A DNA stretch of 64,000 nt from Setophaga petechia (taxonomy: Eukaryota; Chordata; Aves; Passeriformes; Parulidae): NCBI GenBank assembly GCA_024362935.1, contig JANCRA010000009.1, forward strand, positions 30,661,166 to 30,725,165. Reading direction: 5' to 3'. The stretch's first letter is position 1, and each line of letters begins with the position of its first letter. This document shows positions 18,752 through 30,764 of the stretch, in pieces. The translations under genes were made by a program, and so were the position numbers. The notes beneath the pieces were generated by a model. The model did not search any database and was not told where the DNA came from. It worked only from the letters and a program-made list of their open reading frames with translations.

Positions 18752-19491
18752 TGTGGCGGTGCCGAAACTGAGCCCGGCTGGCCCACAGGAATGCACAGCT
18801 CACAGCCTGTTTAAGGGCACGGGCAGCTGCAAGATCCAGGACCTCCGGCGGGAGCAAACTGGATAACGATGCCCTTTCCTGGAGCTCCCTCCACGTCAGT
18901 GGTGGAGGAGGCAGCTCCAGCAGGCTAAGCGGCAGAGTCAGCAGCACGATCCAGAGGCGATGTAGCACACGCGAGGCAGCAATTCTTGGCAGCAAAGGAA
19001 GGTTTATTGGAAAGGGAAAAGGGTATGGACAGTGAGGAGGCTGCAGGGAACTGCCCCGAGGGGCGGGGTGAACAGAAATTATATAGGGGGACCAGGGGGA
19101 GGTGGACCCCTTTCCCTGGCCAATGAACACAATACCCAACCTAACAGACATGGGGCGGCAGCAAATGAAACTACTAAAGGGGTGGGACAGCCCTCTCCTG
19201 CCCAATCACCCCCTGCCCTGGAGGGAATGTTCTAGGGAAAAGGCAGGGGCAGAGAGTGACAGGCAGGCAGGCTGACAACTTAAAAATAACAGGGAGGGGA
19301 CAACTTGATACAAAAAGGCGGGAGTTACTAGGCAACAGAATGACGGACAGCCCTGCAAGGAGAAAAACAGGGGGAGGGGAAGCCCGGCAAGCGCCATCTT
19401 AGGTAAGTAAAAACAATACATTACAATACAATAAATTAAAATCAAACTGAACTGAGAAGGGGGAGGGAGACTGCAGGGGCGCACCGCAACA
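18752..19491 (-). repeat. 3' LTR of ERV copy 2
   Basis: 740 bp. On the + strand it begins TGTGGCGGTGC and ends GCACCGCAACA, the inverted terminal repeats of the family. Complement of TATATAA at 19079-19085. Confidence 0.96.
19003..19008 (-). terminator. Polyadenylation signal of ERV copy 2
   Basis: TTTATT on the + strand is AATAAA in the element's sense, at the same place relative to the TATA box as in copy 1, although the bases around it are quite different. Confidence 0.72.
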
Positions 19492-19505
19492 TCTCCCTCT
19501 TTTTT
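19492..19505 (-). other. Polypurine tract of ERV copy 2
   Basis: TCTCCCTCTTTTTT on the + strand is the complement of the copy 1 tract and abuts the 3' LTR. Confidence 0.9.
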
Positions 19506-19574
19506 ACACAAAAATAAAAAGAAGAACAAAGGTAAGTCTCTGAAAAATGTCCGTACATAAAAGTTCGTAAAGCA

Positions 19575-20918
19575 TTAAACTTCCTGCTCATCCTCGGGTT
19601 CCTCCGGTGATGTGATGAAGTCCTGGTGGTCAGAGCTGGTCTCGGAGTTCTCCGGGCCAGCTTCGGTGACTGGGAAGCTGACCACATTAACATGGTTCGA
19701 GATAAGTCTTCTGACCAGACTCCGAACCACTGCCCACACAATGGAACAACCGAGGATGACAATTAAAATAAGGAAAACTCCAAATAAAATGTCTTTTAAG
19801 AGCGATCCAGCCCAGCCTGAGAGTTCAAACCCGGAGAGCAGATTCCCCAACCAGTCCTCCGTCTCTCTCTGGATGTCATTGACCAGGCCTTTCATTTCCT
19901 CCAACGCCTTTTGCACATTGGGTGCCTTAGATGTTAAGTTGAAACAGCACAGACCCTCAAACTCCTCACAGCGGTGGTGATGAAGGAGGAGTAAATGATC
20001 AATGGCTGCTCTATTTTGCAGCATCGCCTGTCTGGTTATTCTTTCATCTGCTAAGAGTCCCGCGATGGCTGTGGAAGTAAAGTTCGCCTGTTTCACTGAC
20101 CAGCACTCTAATTTGCCCAATTCGCCGATGGCCTTCCCGGCCGAAACCCACGGCAAGAACAAAGAGACTGCGACCCTTTTACCCTCGTTCCAATGATAAA
20201 TTTTGGAGTCGCAATCTGGGCCGAATTCTGTCAGGTCCTTTTTCTGCCTAATTACCACTTCAGAATTTTTGGTAGGCCAATTCTCCAATTTAGGCGTGCT
20301 GGGAGTGAACAGCGTCACATGGCCGATCGTGCATGGGCCCCCTAATAGATGAGAGGGGATGCCGTTCCAAGCTCAGTTTCCGCAAATAAAATATAAACCT
20401 TGTGGCAAAGAACGGGGTTTAAGGTCTGGGGTGGTCGGACCTCTGGCCGAGAGGGTCTCCGCACACCACTGGTGTTCAGATTCCCCCCCAACCAGGGTCC
20501 ACTGGGGATCATTGGAGCGAACAGACTTAACCGAACTGTAAGGGACCGAAAGACGAACACAAAAAGGGGCTTTGGCGGAACCGAGCAAATCAAATTTCAG
20601 AGGCTCTTCGGGGGAAAGGGGGAGAAGGTTAATCGATTTCCTCCAAGCCTCTGTATAATCCTGATCTTTGGTATTAATCAACAAATTAAGAGGGGAAGGA
20701 AAATCACGGGGAGGGACCGGGATCCCCACCAGACAGGACGACAGAGGGTCTGTGGCTGCTTCGGCGTGGAGGCAAATGTGGTCCTGGCCGAGAGAGCGGG
20801 CGAGGGAGGTCCACATATTGCTGGCAGTGGGGGACCTCTGGTCGGGCTCTCCGGGGGCTGCTTGGAAGAGGAGGACGACTGCCAGGATGACAACTGCAGG
20901 GATTCCTCCTCGAGGCAT
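19575..20918 (-). pseudogene. env: env, broken by one in-frame stop (ERV copy 2)
   Basis: Same reading frame and layout as the copy 1 env, 448 codons including stop, one residue longer in the signal peptide (VVLLFQ). ATG is the complement of 20916-20918. A TGA at complement 20373-20375 (codon 182, in the surface subunit) stands where copy 1 has CGA, a CpG-type transition. Downstream the frame stays open through the hydrophobic region, QNRAAID, CX6CC and the membrane segment to the stop at 19575. The predicted product would be a truncated, membrane-anchorless surface fragment. Confidence 0.93.
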
Positions 20919-20934
20919 GGCTGGGCTGGAGTAA

Positions 20935-20950
20935 CTAAAATCGAAAGAAA
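20935..20950 (-). promoter_or_regulatory. Predicted env splice acceptor (ERV copy 2)
   Basis: Complement reads a T-rich tract ending TTTTAG, 16 nt before the env ATG, as in copy 1. Confidence 0.65.
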
Positions 20951-21049
20951 CAAACAAATCAAATAATTTGCCAGGGGGGAGAGGATTTAGGTTTCTGGGA
21001 GGAAAAGGGAGTCCAAGGGGAATAGGGAATCTTCCTCCTCCCTCCGTCT

Positions 21050-24000
21050 TCACCGCCAGCTGGCAACCCGAACCTGAGGCGTGGATGTTGTCGCCTTTGC
21101 CGTTCTTGGCACAAAGGGCCGAACCCAGCGCGAAGGGACCCACCTGGGGCCTGTGGGGGTGGAAACACAGGCATACCCTCGGCCCCAGGTGATAAGATCG
21201 AATGGTCCCTCCAGACGCCAGGTCTCCGGATCCTTCACAAGAACCGGGGGTTTCTCCTTCAGGCGGAGACTGCCACTCTGCCCGAAGTGCCGCACAATGG
21301 GCGGATTCAGGTTTTCAAAAGAACAGTTCAGGAAATTGATGGTATACAACGCCCTGGATAATTGGGACTGAGGGGACTCCACCTTCATAGCCGGGGAGAG
21401 ATGGGAAAGAACCTTTTTTAGGCTCTGGTGGGTCCTCTCGATCACTGCTTGTCCCGTGGGGGAATAGGGGATGCCGGTCTTGTGCTCTATTCCCCATTGC
21501 TGCAGGAAGCTCTTGAGCTCCCTGGACACGTACGAAGGCCCGTTGTCTGTTTTTATAACCTTAGGGATGCCCAGCACGGAGAAAGCCTGGAGCAGATGTT
21601 TGATGACATCCTTGGCTTTCTCCCCTGTGTGGGCAGAGGCAAAAACGGCACTCGAGAAAGTGTCCACTGAAACATGGACAAACTTGAGGCGACCGAAATG
21701 ATTGATCTTTGTGACGTCCATCTGCCACACCTCACAGCTGGCAAGTCCCCGGGGATTCGCGCCAGCGGGCAGAGATGGAAGCTGATCCCGCTGGCAATGG
21801 GGGCATGTGGCCACAATGGCCTTGGCTTGGTCCCGCGTAAGCTGGAATTGGCGAACCAAGCCAGGCGCATTCTGGTGGAACAGCTGGTGGCTGATCTTGG
21901 CTTGTTTGAAAACATCAGGGAGTGGGGCCCATTGCACCGCGTGGGCAAGTGCCCACTCGGCCGGGGAAGCGAGGCTATCAGCCAATCGATTCCCCTCCGC
22001 AATGAACCCGGGCAAACCAGTGTGGGATCTCACGTGCATTACATAATATTTTTGCTCCCGGTGGGAGATGAGTTTGATAAGCTTCGAGAGCAAATTATAC
22101 AAGGCCAAATTGGACACCTCCTCCAGGACAGCACTTTCAGCTCTAGCGACTACACCGGCTACATAAGCCGAGTCCGTGACCAAATTGAAAGGTTGATCTT
22201 TGAATCTCTCGAAGGCCCTGACGACTGCGTCCAACTCAGCAACTTGAAGGGAGCCCTCAACGATGGTAACATCCATCTCCCACTGCTGAGTTTGAGGATC
22301 CTTCCAAGTCATCACTGACTTGTGAGTTCCTCCGGACGCGTCAGTGAAAACAGTCAAGGCCTTGAGGGGGACTCGACTTTGAATTTCCCGAATTGAAAAT
22401 TTGAATTGCATGTCTTGATTGAATAAAGCATGCGAAGGATGGCCAATTTCAATTTTCCCGGTGTATTCTGCCAGAGCGAACTGCAAAACTTCGCTTTCCT
22501 CGAGGAGTTGATTAAGAATTTTGGACTGAATCTTGCCGGATTGTAATTCAATTGGAATATGTATGCACATGAAATCCACACCTGCCAACTCCCTGATCCG
22601 CGATCTCCCCTTGCGGATCAGCTCAGCCACCAGTTCATGCGGCCTTGTAATTCTTTTGGACCGATGGTGGCTGAGGAACACCCACTCTATGATTAAGAGG
22701 GGGTCACTCAAGCCTTGGTCCGTCCTCCTTTCTTTAGATGTTTTTGGGGACTTGCGGGTTTCATCCCATTGAAAAATCATACCATGGAGGTGTGGCAGTT
22801 TTCCAAGTATAATAAATTTGAAGGGCAGGCCCGGATGACAACGATGGGCCTGCCTTGCCTCGATTATCTGTCTGATGTTTTCGAGTGCAGTTTTGGCCTC
22901 TGGGGTGAGTTCCCTAGGAGAACTAAGCTCCTCTCCCCCTTTCAATAAATTGAAAAGGGGGGCTAGGTCCTTGGTGGTAATGCCTAGCCAGGGTCTCACC
23001 CAATTCAACGCCCCACACAGCTGATGAACATCCGCTAAGGTTCTCACCTTGTGGTGAATGGCCAATTTCTGCGGAGCAATGGTCCGCTTCGTGATCTCCA
23101 GGCCTAAGTACTTCCAGGGTGGCATCCGTTGAATCTTCTCGCCCTGGAGCTCGAACCCTGCGGCAATTAAACAATCAGTTACGCGGGAGAGCGCGTGAAC
23201 CAGCAGGTCATCATTGGGGGCGCAGACCAACACGTCGTCCATATAATGGTAAATGATGACATCAGGGCATTCGGTGCGAACCGGCTGGAGCAAGGAAGCA
23301 ACATACCACTGGCAGATAATAGGACTGCATTTCATGCCTTGTGGCAACACTCGTCAGTGGTAGCGCTTCCCGGGAGCTTCACGGTTCAAGGTGGGCACCG
23401 TGAATGCAAAACGTGGCGCGTCATCTGGGTGAAGGGGAATTTGGAAAAAGCAATCCTTTATATCAATAACGACCAAATTCCAATTTTGGGGGAGCATCGC
23501 CGGGGATGGCATCCCTGGCTGGAGAGTACCCATATCCTGGATAATTTCGTTGATTTTGCGGAGGTCGGTGAGGAGCCGCCACTTGCCAGATGATTTACGG
23601 ATGACGAACACTGGGGAGTTCCATTCCGACATGGACTCCACCAGGTTGCCTTTTTGGACCTGCTCCTCCACGAGTTCCGCCAGCGCCTTCAATTTTTGTT
23701 TATTGAGCGGCCACTGAGCTACCTGGACTGGTTTATCTGAGAGCCAATTCAGTTTCCAGGTAGGGCGCTCTTCAGTGACCGCTGCCCGAAAAACCTGGGG
23801 AGCCGGCAGGTCAATTTTGGCTCCCCACTGGGCAAGGGTATCTCTCCCCCAGAGAGGCTCTACGTAATCTAAAACGAATGGGCGTACAGAAGCCAATTGC
23901 CCATCCGGCCCCTTAATTTGTACGACGCTCTTTGAACGTCTAGCCAATTGTGTCCCCCCGACACCCTGGATGCGCCCATCCACGTTTTGCAACTCCCAAT

Positions 24001-24685
24001 GTGACGGCCACTCCCGAGAGGGAATGATCGTCACATCTGCTCCAGTGTCCAACATCCCCCTGATGGAAATGGTGTCCCCCCCCCGGGACAGCTGACAGTC
24101 GAGGTGAGGCTTCGCTCGCCCCAGGTGTTCGGCCCAGGCAACCGAAGGAACGGAAGACTTTATTGAAATGGCCTGGGCCACCACCTCTCCGGCAGGGAGG
24201 AACAGAGGGGGACGCAGACACCTGCACCTGACGACGTACGGAGGTTGGTCTGCGGACACCAAAGCTGGGAATACTTCAAGATCAGGTGGAGTCACCTCGG
24301 TATCTCCCACAATGATGAGTTGCTGGTTTGTGTCCCAATTACCTCGGGCCTTCGGGCAGACTGGCAACGCGACAACCTCAGAATTGGAAAAGTGGAAAGG
24401 CCGCGTTGTCTCCAACCTAAAGGAGAAACCGAAAGAAAAGGTGGTTAGGTCCGGTTCAGTTGAAGGTCCCGGGTCAGAACAGCAAAGGCGAGGGGCAACC
24501 ACGCCTGAGGTCAGGTCCAGTGAGTAGTCACGTCCGGTAGATGAAAGTCCTTGGAGCCCTGCTGGACCGGGCTCTGCTGGTGGCGAGCGGAAAAACGAAG
24601 GAATCTCCTCCACCCTGGCTTTAGGTGTTCTTTGCCCGCCCAAACTTTTGTCCGCGCGCAGGGGGGGGCTGCGCTCCTTTATGAG
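21050..24685 (-). pseudogene. pol: pro-pol, broken in reverse transcriptase (ERV copy 2)
   Basis: 1212 codons in one frame from the slip site. Protease DTGAD is present. A TGA at complement 23354-23356 replaces the Trp codon of copy 1 just before the GMKCSP segment of RT, cutting the product 443 residues after the slip, upstream of YMDD. The rest (YMDD, RNase H, integrase HHCC and DD35E) is open and nearly identical to copy 1; I counted about 9 amino-acid changes over ~700 residues. It runs 56 residues past the copy 1 TAG position and ends at a TGA where copy 1 has CGA, so its own 3' end may be shortened too. Confidence 0.93.
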
Positions 24686-24691
24686 TTTTTT
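24656..24691 (-). promoter_or_regulatory. -1 frameshift signal (ERV copy 2)
   Basis: GTTTTTT at 24685-24691 is A AAA AAC on the minus strand, followed by the GCGCAG / seven-C loop / CTGCGC hairpin (24656-24674). The downstream G-run that could form a pseudoknot in copy 1 is interrupted here (GGGTGGAGG). Confidence 0.85.
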
Positions 24692-26786
24692 GAATCCTCT
24701 CCTCCTTGGACGCCCGACTGCTGAGCTCTCTTGAAAGCATAGAATTCCTTGCGGAGCGGGCAGTCAGGCATCCAGTGGTCCTCCTTTTGACACAAGTGGC
24801 ACGCCGAGGTGGAGGGACGGCCAGTCCGGGGGGTGCCAGGTCCCGAGCGGTGGACCGACGGAGATGGTGCAGCGGCGGCGACTGTCCCCTGGAGGTCTGC
24901 GAAGGACACCCGACGAGCGGCTGACGGTGTAGATGCCTTTTCGCCGGATGTCTGTGACGTAACCGGCACCTTCGCCGCGCAGACCAACAGGAGATCGCGG
25001 AGCGTGGGACGAGGGTGGAGCGGCAGACTCATTATCGCGGCTTTACAGGCCGGGTTCGCGTTGGTAGTGGCGAGGAGCGTGACCATCCTCTTGCGAGCAC
25101 CCTCGTCCGGCTCCTCTGACTCCGCCGCCTGCTGCAGTCGCACCACAAAATCATCAAAACTCTCCGTCGGCCCCTGGAAGAGATGGGACACAGGGACCGA
25201 AGGCACCCCCGCGGCCACACGGTAGAAAGATTGCAATGCCACTTGTGTGCTCCGCTTCAGCGCCTCGGTGGTAATCAGGCGGGCCTGTTTTTCCCCTTCT
25301 CCCATTCACCCAACCCACACAGATGGTTCACGGTGAGCCTCTCTCCCTCCGTATCTTCCCCCACCTCCGGGTCTTCCCACAGCTGTGGCAAGATGTCAGC
25401 CACTCCCATCTCCCACGTGGCTTCCCACCTAGAATACCGAGCAACGTCCAGCAAACAACTAAAAATCTGCCGTAAATCGGCAGGGACAAGCTCGGATTCT
25501 AGGAGGGAAGCCTCCAGGAGCCCCCGGAAGTATCTACTCTGTCCCCCGTGCTCTTTTAGAGCTTTCACCAGCTCCTTAATGAGAGAACGGGGGACTGGGG
25601 ACCACTGGATGCGGGGATTTCCCCCGCCCCGATTCCGGTGGTAAGTCACCGGAGCCGCCATGATGGATTCAGCAGACTCCGGTGGGCCCTCCTTCCCCTC
25701 GGCCCCGGTCCCCGGACCGTGGGAAAAATCTGGCCAAGATGGCGGACCGTGGGAACCGGAACCCAGGGGGAGTGGACAGGAAGGGGCGGGGTCAGGGGTG
25801 CCGTGGGAACCCGGGGTGGGAACCGATGGGAGAGGGCCCGCCCAGTGGGTTGGGCAAGGTGGGAGGGCCTGAGGCAGAGGCGGAGCAAAGGGAGGAACCA
25901 CGGAGGAGGAGGGCGGAGCGCCGGGTGAGGGAGGAGCGAAGAAGGGGTAGGAGGGGTCGGGAGGAAGGAAGGGGTTGGGACTAGGAAGGAAAGGATTGAG
26001 TGAGGGGCTGCAAAAAGGATTGGGGTAGGGATAAGGTGGGGGCAGGGACTTTCCCTGCTGGGGTGCCTCATGGTTCCCGCCATCTTGGGCTCCACAGGAG
26101 CCATCTTGGGTAGGGACCATGAAGCGAACTCTAGAAGTTAACTTGGGGGACTTAACAACTCGGAATGAGGGTCTGGGGGAAGATGGGGGAAAGGGAGAAC
26201 CGGCCGGAGTCTGGCCAGGACTCCGACCGCGGGGGGATTGGTGACCCTGAGGAGAGCCAGGGCGATGGAGGGGCTCCTGCCTGCTGTGGCCAGGGGCTGC
26301 TCTCCTCAGGATCCCGGGTCTTACGGGCGAAGGGGGACAGGACGGAGGGGTAGGAGCACACTCAGGGGTACTAACGGGGAGGGGCGAAGGGGGACAGGGC
26401 TGAGGGGTAGGAACACGCTCTGGGGTTGGAACTGAACTGGGGGCTGAGATCGCATTGGGGAGCTTGGGGTGTTCTCTCAGTTTCTTACTCTCTTGCTTCC
26501 TCAGCACCTGGAGGAGCTGAGTCACCCAATTAAGGTGTCTAGCCGATTTCAATTTTTTAGAAAGCGCAGTCTCCTCTGACCGGACCAAATAAGACAATTT
26601 TCTGGAGACCTCTTCCCAAAATCGGGGGCTCCTATACTGGTCAGAGGAGATATCACGAAACTGAGAGGAGACCCAGCGAACCAAGCTCCGGATCTCATTC
26701 TCCTTAACTAAAACCCTTCCATTAACAAGAACCTCAACTAAAACCAAAACAGCCTCGCGCTGCTCAGCCGACAGTCGTGCACCCAT
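24679..26786 (-). pseudogene. gag: gag, frameshifted (ERV copy 2)
   Basis: Starts MGARLSAEQREAV at complement 26784-26786 and is open for 503 codons, ending at 25275. Around 25290-25297 copy 1 has GAAGGGCGAAAAAC and copy 2 has GAAGGGGAAAAAC: one base is missing. The remaining capsid and nucleocapsid (25305 to 24679) continue in another frame and keep the major homology region and the CX2CX4HX4C knuckle. PPPY and NPF motifs are conserved. The N-terminal and proline-rich parts differ from copy 1 more than pol does, including small indels in the PTPQPCPPSP repeats. Confidence 0.93.
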
Positions 26787-27186
26787 GACCGTAGGTATTA
26801 GATTGGCTGAGCAGCTTCAACCGACACCCGCTAAATAAAAATGGGGATTTAAAAACCGAAAAAAGGGTCTAAAAGAGAAACCTCCCCTTAAGGCCCCCTG
26901 CCGCGAAGGAAAAGTGACCTCCACCCGGCGGACGAAGCGGCCGGGGGGTCCGATAAAAGACAGGGGGGGTACGCAAACCGACCTTAGGGGGTGGAACAGG
27001 GATCCAGATGCCGGGTGATGACCTCTGGAAGACCGATCCGGGGTGCCGGAGGTTGCCGGTCCTATCCTCCGAAGCAGTATTCCTAGCGACCAGGTGTTCC
27101 GCTGTCGAAGGCACTGCCGCGCCCAGTGAAGCCGAATGCTTCGGTCCGTGGGGCGGACGTAATCCTGGCGACTACGATGCTTAGCC
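26787..27186 (-). other. Untranslated leader of ERV copy 2
   Basis: About 400 nt between primer site and gag ATG. Recognisably related to the copy 1 leader but with many substitutions and small indels. No convincing gene. Confidence 0.7.
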
Positions 27187-27204
27187 GCCCCACGTTGGGC
27201 GCCA
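27187..27204 (-). other. Primer-binding site, tRNA-Lys(1,2) type, intact
   Basis: The complement reads TGGCGCCCAACGTGGGGC, 5 nt from the 5' LTR end (GCTGC spacer). This is the standard tRNA-Lys(1,2) complement. Confidence 0.95.
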
Positions 27205-27209
27205 GCAGC

Positions 27210-27949
27210 TGTGGCGGTGCCAAAACTGAGCCCGGCTGGCCCACAGGAATGCACAGCTCACAGCCTGTTTGAGGGCACGGGCAGCTGCAAGATCCAGGAC
27301 CTCCGGCGGGAGCAAACTGGATAACGATGCCCTTTCCTGGAGCTCCCTCCACGTCAGTGGTGGAGGAGGCAGCTCCAGCAGGCTAAGCGGCAGAGTCAGC
27401 AGCACGATCCAGAGGCGATGTAGCACACGCGAGGCAGCAATTCTCGGCAGCAAAGGAAGGTTTATTGGAAAGGGAAAAGGGTATGGACAGTGAGGAGGCT
27501 GCAGGGAACTGCCCCGAGGGGCGGGGTGAACAGAAATTATATAGGGGGACCAGGGGGAGGTGGACCCCTTTCCCTGGCCAATGAACACAATACCCAACAT
27601 AACAGACATGGGGCGGCAGCAAATGAAACTACTAAAGGGGTGGGACAGCCCTCTCCTGCCCAATCACCCCCTGCCCTGGAGGGAATGTTCTAGGGAAAAG
27701 GCAGAGGCAGAGAGTGACAGGCAGGCAGGCTGACAACTTAAAAATAACAGGGAGGGGACAACTTGATACAAAAAGGCGGGAGTTACTAGGCAACAGAATG
27801 ACGGACAGCCCTGCAAGGAGAAAAACAGGGGGAGGGGAAGCCCGGCAAGCGCCATCTTAGGTAAGTAAAAACAATACATTACAATACAATAAATTAAAAT
27901 CAAACTGAACTGAGAAGGGGGAGGGAGACTGCAGGGGCGCACGGCAACA
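27210..27949 (-). repeat. 5' LTR of ERV copy 2
   Basis: 740 bp, 6 differences from 18752-19491 by eye. Complement carries TATATAA (27537-27543) and AATAAA (27461-27466). The R/early-U5 segment between the TATA box and the GCTTAGCCTGCTGG block is highly diverged from copy 1, whereas U3 and late U5 are close. Confidence 0.96.
27537..27543 (-). promoter_or_regulatory. TATA box of ERV copy 2 5' LTR
   Basis: TATATAA on the minus strand, same context as copy 1 (CCCCCTATATAATTTC). Confidence 0.78.
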
Positions 27950-27955
27950 TTAGAA
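27950..27955. repeat. Target-site duplication of ERV copy 2, right (TTAGAA)
   Basis: Exact repeat of 18746-18751. The satellite continues in the phase it had on the other side of the element. Confidence 0.95.
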
Positions 27956-28734
27956 GGTAAAAGAAGGTCTGCAGTGTGTTTTGCAAGAAGTAAAAGAAAG
28001 TTGTCCAAAACCTCTTCGATTCGAATTTCACTGGGAAAGGAAAAAGCAGGAGGGTGGAAAGGTACTGTTATCTCTCAGTTTGCAAACTGTGCCACAATGC
28101 AAGTGTTGTGCAGCCATTACCTTTGCAGTGCACTGTAGCAAGTGCCTGTAGTCACCTACATCTAAGGAAATAGCTTTTTCACTGTATCTCCTAAGGAGAA
28201 ACTTTGTCTGTTGAGAAAACAGCTCCCATGGCTTTTAAAAGGGTACAAGAAGGTCTGGAGAGTGTTTTGCAAGAAGTAAAAGAAAGTTGTCCAAAACCCC
28301 TAAAATTCGAATTGTATTGGGAAAGGAAAATGCAACAGAGTGGAAAGGTACTATTTTCTCTCAGTTTGCAAGCTGCTTACAAAATGCCAGTGTTGTGCAT
28401 CCTTTAGCTTTGCAGCGTCCTGTAGCAGATGCCTCTAGTCACCTACATCTAAGCATATTCATTTTCACAATGTCTTGCAAGGAGAAACTCTGCTTGCTGA
28501 GAAAACATCTCCCAAGGTGTTTTAGAAAGTACAAGAAGGTCTGCAGAGTGTTTTGCAAGAAGTAAAAGAAAGTTGTCCAAAACCGCTTCGATTCGAATTT
28601 CACTGGGAAAGGAAAATGCAGGAGAGTGCAGGGGTACTGTTTTCTCTCAGTTTGCAATCTGTGCCACAATGCCAGTGTTGTGCAGCCTTTAGCTTTGCAG
28701 TGCACTGTAGCAAGTGCCTCTAGTCACCTACATC

Positions 28735-30764
28735 TAAGCAAATAGCTTTTTCACTGTATCACCTATGGAGAAACTCTGCCTGCTGAGAAAACATCTCCCA
28801 TGGTTTTTAAAAGGGTACAAGAAGGTCTGCAGAGTGTTTTGCAAGAAGTAAAAGAAAGTTGTCCAAAACCCCTAAAATTCGAATTGTACTGGGAAAGGAA
28901 AATGCAACAGAGTGGAAAGGTACTGTTTTGTCTCAGTTTGCAAGCTGCTTACAAAATGCCAGTGTTGTGCAGCCTTTAGCTTTGCAGCGTCCTGTAGCAG
29001 ATGCCTCTAGTCACCTACATCTAAGCATATTCCTTTTTCACAATGTCTCGCAAGGAGAAACTCTGCCTGCTGAGAAAACGTCTCCCATGGTGTTTTAGAA
29101 GGTACAAGAAGGTCTGCAGAGTGTTTTGCAAGAAGTAAAAGAAAGTTGTCCAAAACCCCTTCGATTCGAATTTCACTGGGAAAGGAAAATGCAGGAGAGC
29201 TGAAATGTACTGTTTTCTATCAATGTGCAAGCTGGACACACAATCCCAGTGTTGTGCAGCAATTAGCTTTTCAGTGCACTGTAGTAAGTGCCTCTTGTTA
29301 CCTACATCTAAGCAAAGTGCTTTTTTCCCCACGTCTCGCAAGGAGAAACTGTGCCAGTTAAGAAAAAATCTCCCATCGAGTTTTAGAGTTTGCACGCAGG
29401 TCTGCAGGGTGTTTTGCAACAAGAAAAAGAAAGTTGTCCAAAACGCCTTCGATTCCATTATTAATGGCAATGGAATAGGCAGGAGAGTGGAAAGGTACTG
29501 TTTTCTTTCAGTTGACAAGCTGCTTACAAAATGGCAGTGTTGTGTAGCCTTTAGCTTTGCAGTGCACTGTAGCAAGTGCCTCTAGTCACCTACATCTAAG
29601 CATATTCGTTTTTCACAATGTCTCGCAAGGAGAAACTCTGCCTTCTCAGGAAATATCTCCCATGGTGTTTTAGAATGTAGAAGAAGGTCTGCAGAGTGTT
29701 TTGCAAGAAGGAAAAGAAAGTTGTCCAAAACCCCTTCGATTCGAATTGTACTGGGAAAGGAAAATGCAGCAGAGTGGAAAGGTACTGTTTTCTCTCACTT
29801 TGCCAGCTGTTTACAAAATTCCAGTGTTGTGCAGCCTTTAGCTTTGCAGCGTCCTGTAGCAGATGCCTCTAGTCACCTACATCTAAGCATATTCCTTTTT
29901 CACAATGTCTCGCAAGGAGAAACTCTGCCTGCTGAGAAAACATCTCCCATGGTGTTTTAGAAGGTACAAGAAGGTCTGCAGTGTGTTTTGCAAGAAGTAA
30001 AAAAAGTTGTCCAAAACCTCTTCGATTCGAATTTCACTGGGAAAGGAAAATGCAGGAGAGTGGAAAGGTACTGTTATCTCTCAGTTTGCAAACTGTGCAA
30101 CAATGCTAGTGTTGTGCAGCCATTACCTTTGCAGTGCACTGTAGCAAGTGCCTGTAGTCACCTACATCTAAGGAAATAGCTTTTTCACTGTATCTCCTAA
30201 GGAGAAACTTTGTCTGTTGAGAAAAGAGCTCCCATGGTTTTTAAAAGGGTACAAGAAGGTCTGCAGAGTGTTTTGCAAGAAGTAAAAGAAAGTTGTCCAA
30301 AACCCCTAAAATTCGAATTGTACTGGGAAAGGAAAATGCAGCAGAGTGGAAAGGTACTGTTTTCTCTCAGTTTGCAAGCTGCTTACAAAATGCCAGTGTT
30401 GTGCAGCCTTTAGCTTTGCAACGTCCTGTAGCAGATGCCTCTAGTCACCTACATCTAAGCATATTCCTAATTCACAATGTCTCGCAAGGAGAAACTCTGC
30501 CTGCTGAGAAAACATCTCCCATGGTGTTTTAGAAAGTACAAGAAGGTCTGCAGAGTGTTTTGCAAGAAGTAAAAGAAAGTTGTCCAAAACCCCTTCGATT
30601 CGAATTTCACTGGGAACGGAAAATACAGGAGAGTGGAAATGTACTGTTTTCTATCACTTTGCAAGCTGGACACACAATCCCAGTGTTGTGCAGCAATTAG
30701 CTTTTCAGTGCACTGCAGTAAGTTCCTCTTGTTACCTACATCTAAGCAAAGTGCTTTTTTCCCC
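28735..30764 (+). repeat. HOR segment near-identical to block 1 start
   Basis: Units at 28859, 29146, ~29433, 29721, 30293 and 30580 correspond to 125, 412, ~699, 987, 1559 and 1846 (offset 28734). Diagnostic variants are shared: TTTTGTCTCAG in the first, GAGAGCTGAAATG in the second and CCATTATTAATGG in the third. After subtracting both ERVs the offset is about 10.3 kb, near 36 monomers. Similarity breaks after about 30850. Confidence 0.85.

Larger units (their letters stand above)
18752..27949 (-). mobile_element. Full-length endogenous retrovirus, copy 2 (inverted)
   Basis: A 9198-bp provirus with the same layout as copy 1, read right to left: 5' LTR 27210-27949, primer site, leader, gag, pro-pol, env, polypurine tract, 3' LTR 18752-19491. 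Perfect 6-bp target duplication TTAGAA. LTRs differ at 6 of 740 positions by eye. Coding damage: a 1-bp deletion in gag, TGA codons in RT and in env, and a TGA near the end of integrase where copy 1 has CGA. Pol is colinear with copy 1 without indels over the compared length. Confidence 0.97.
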
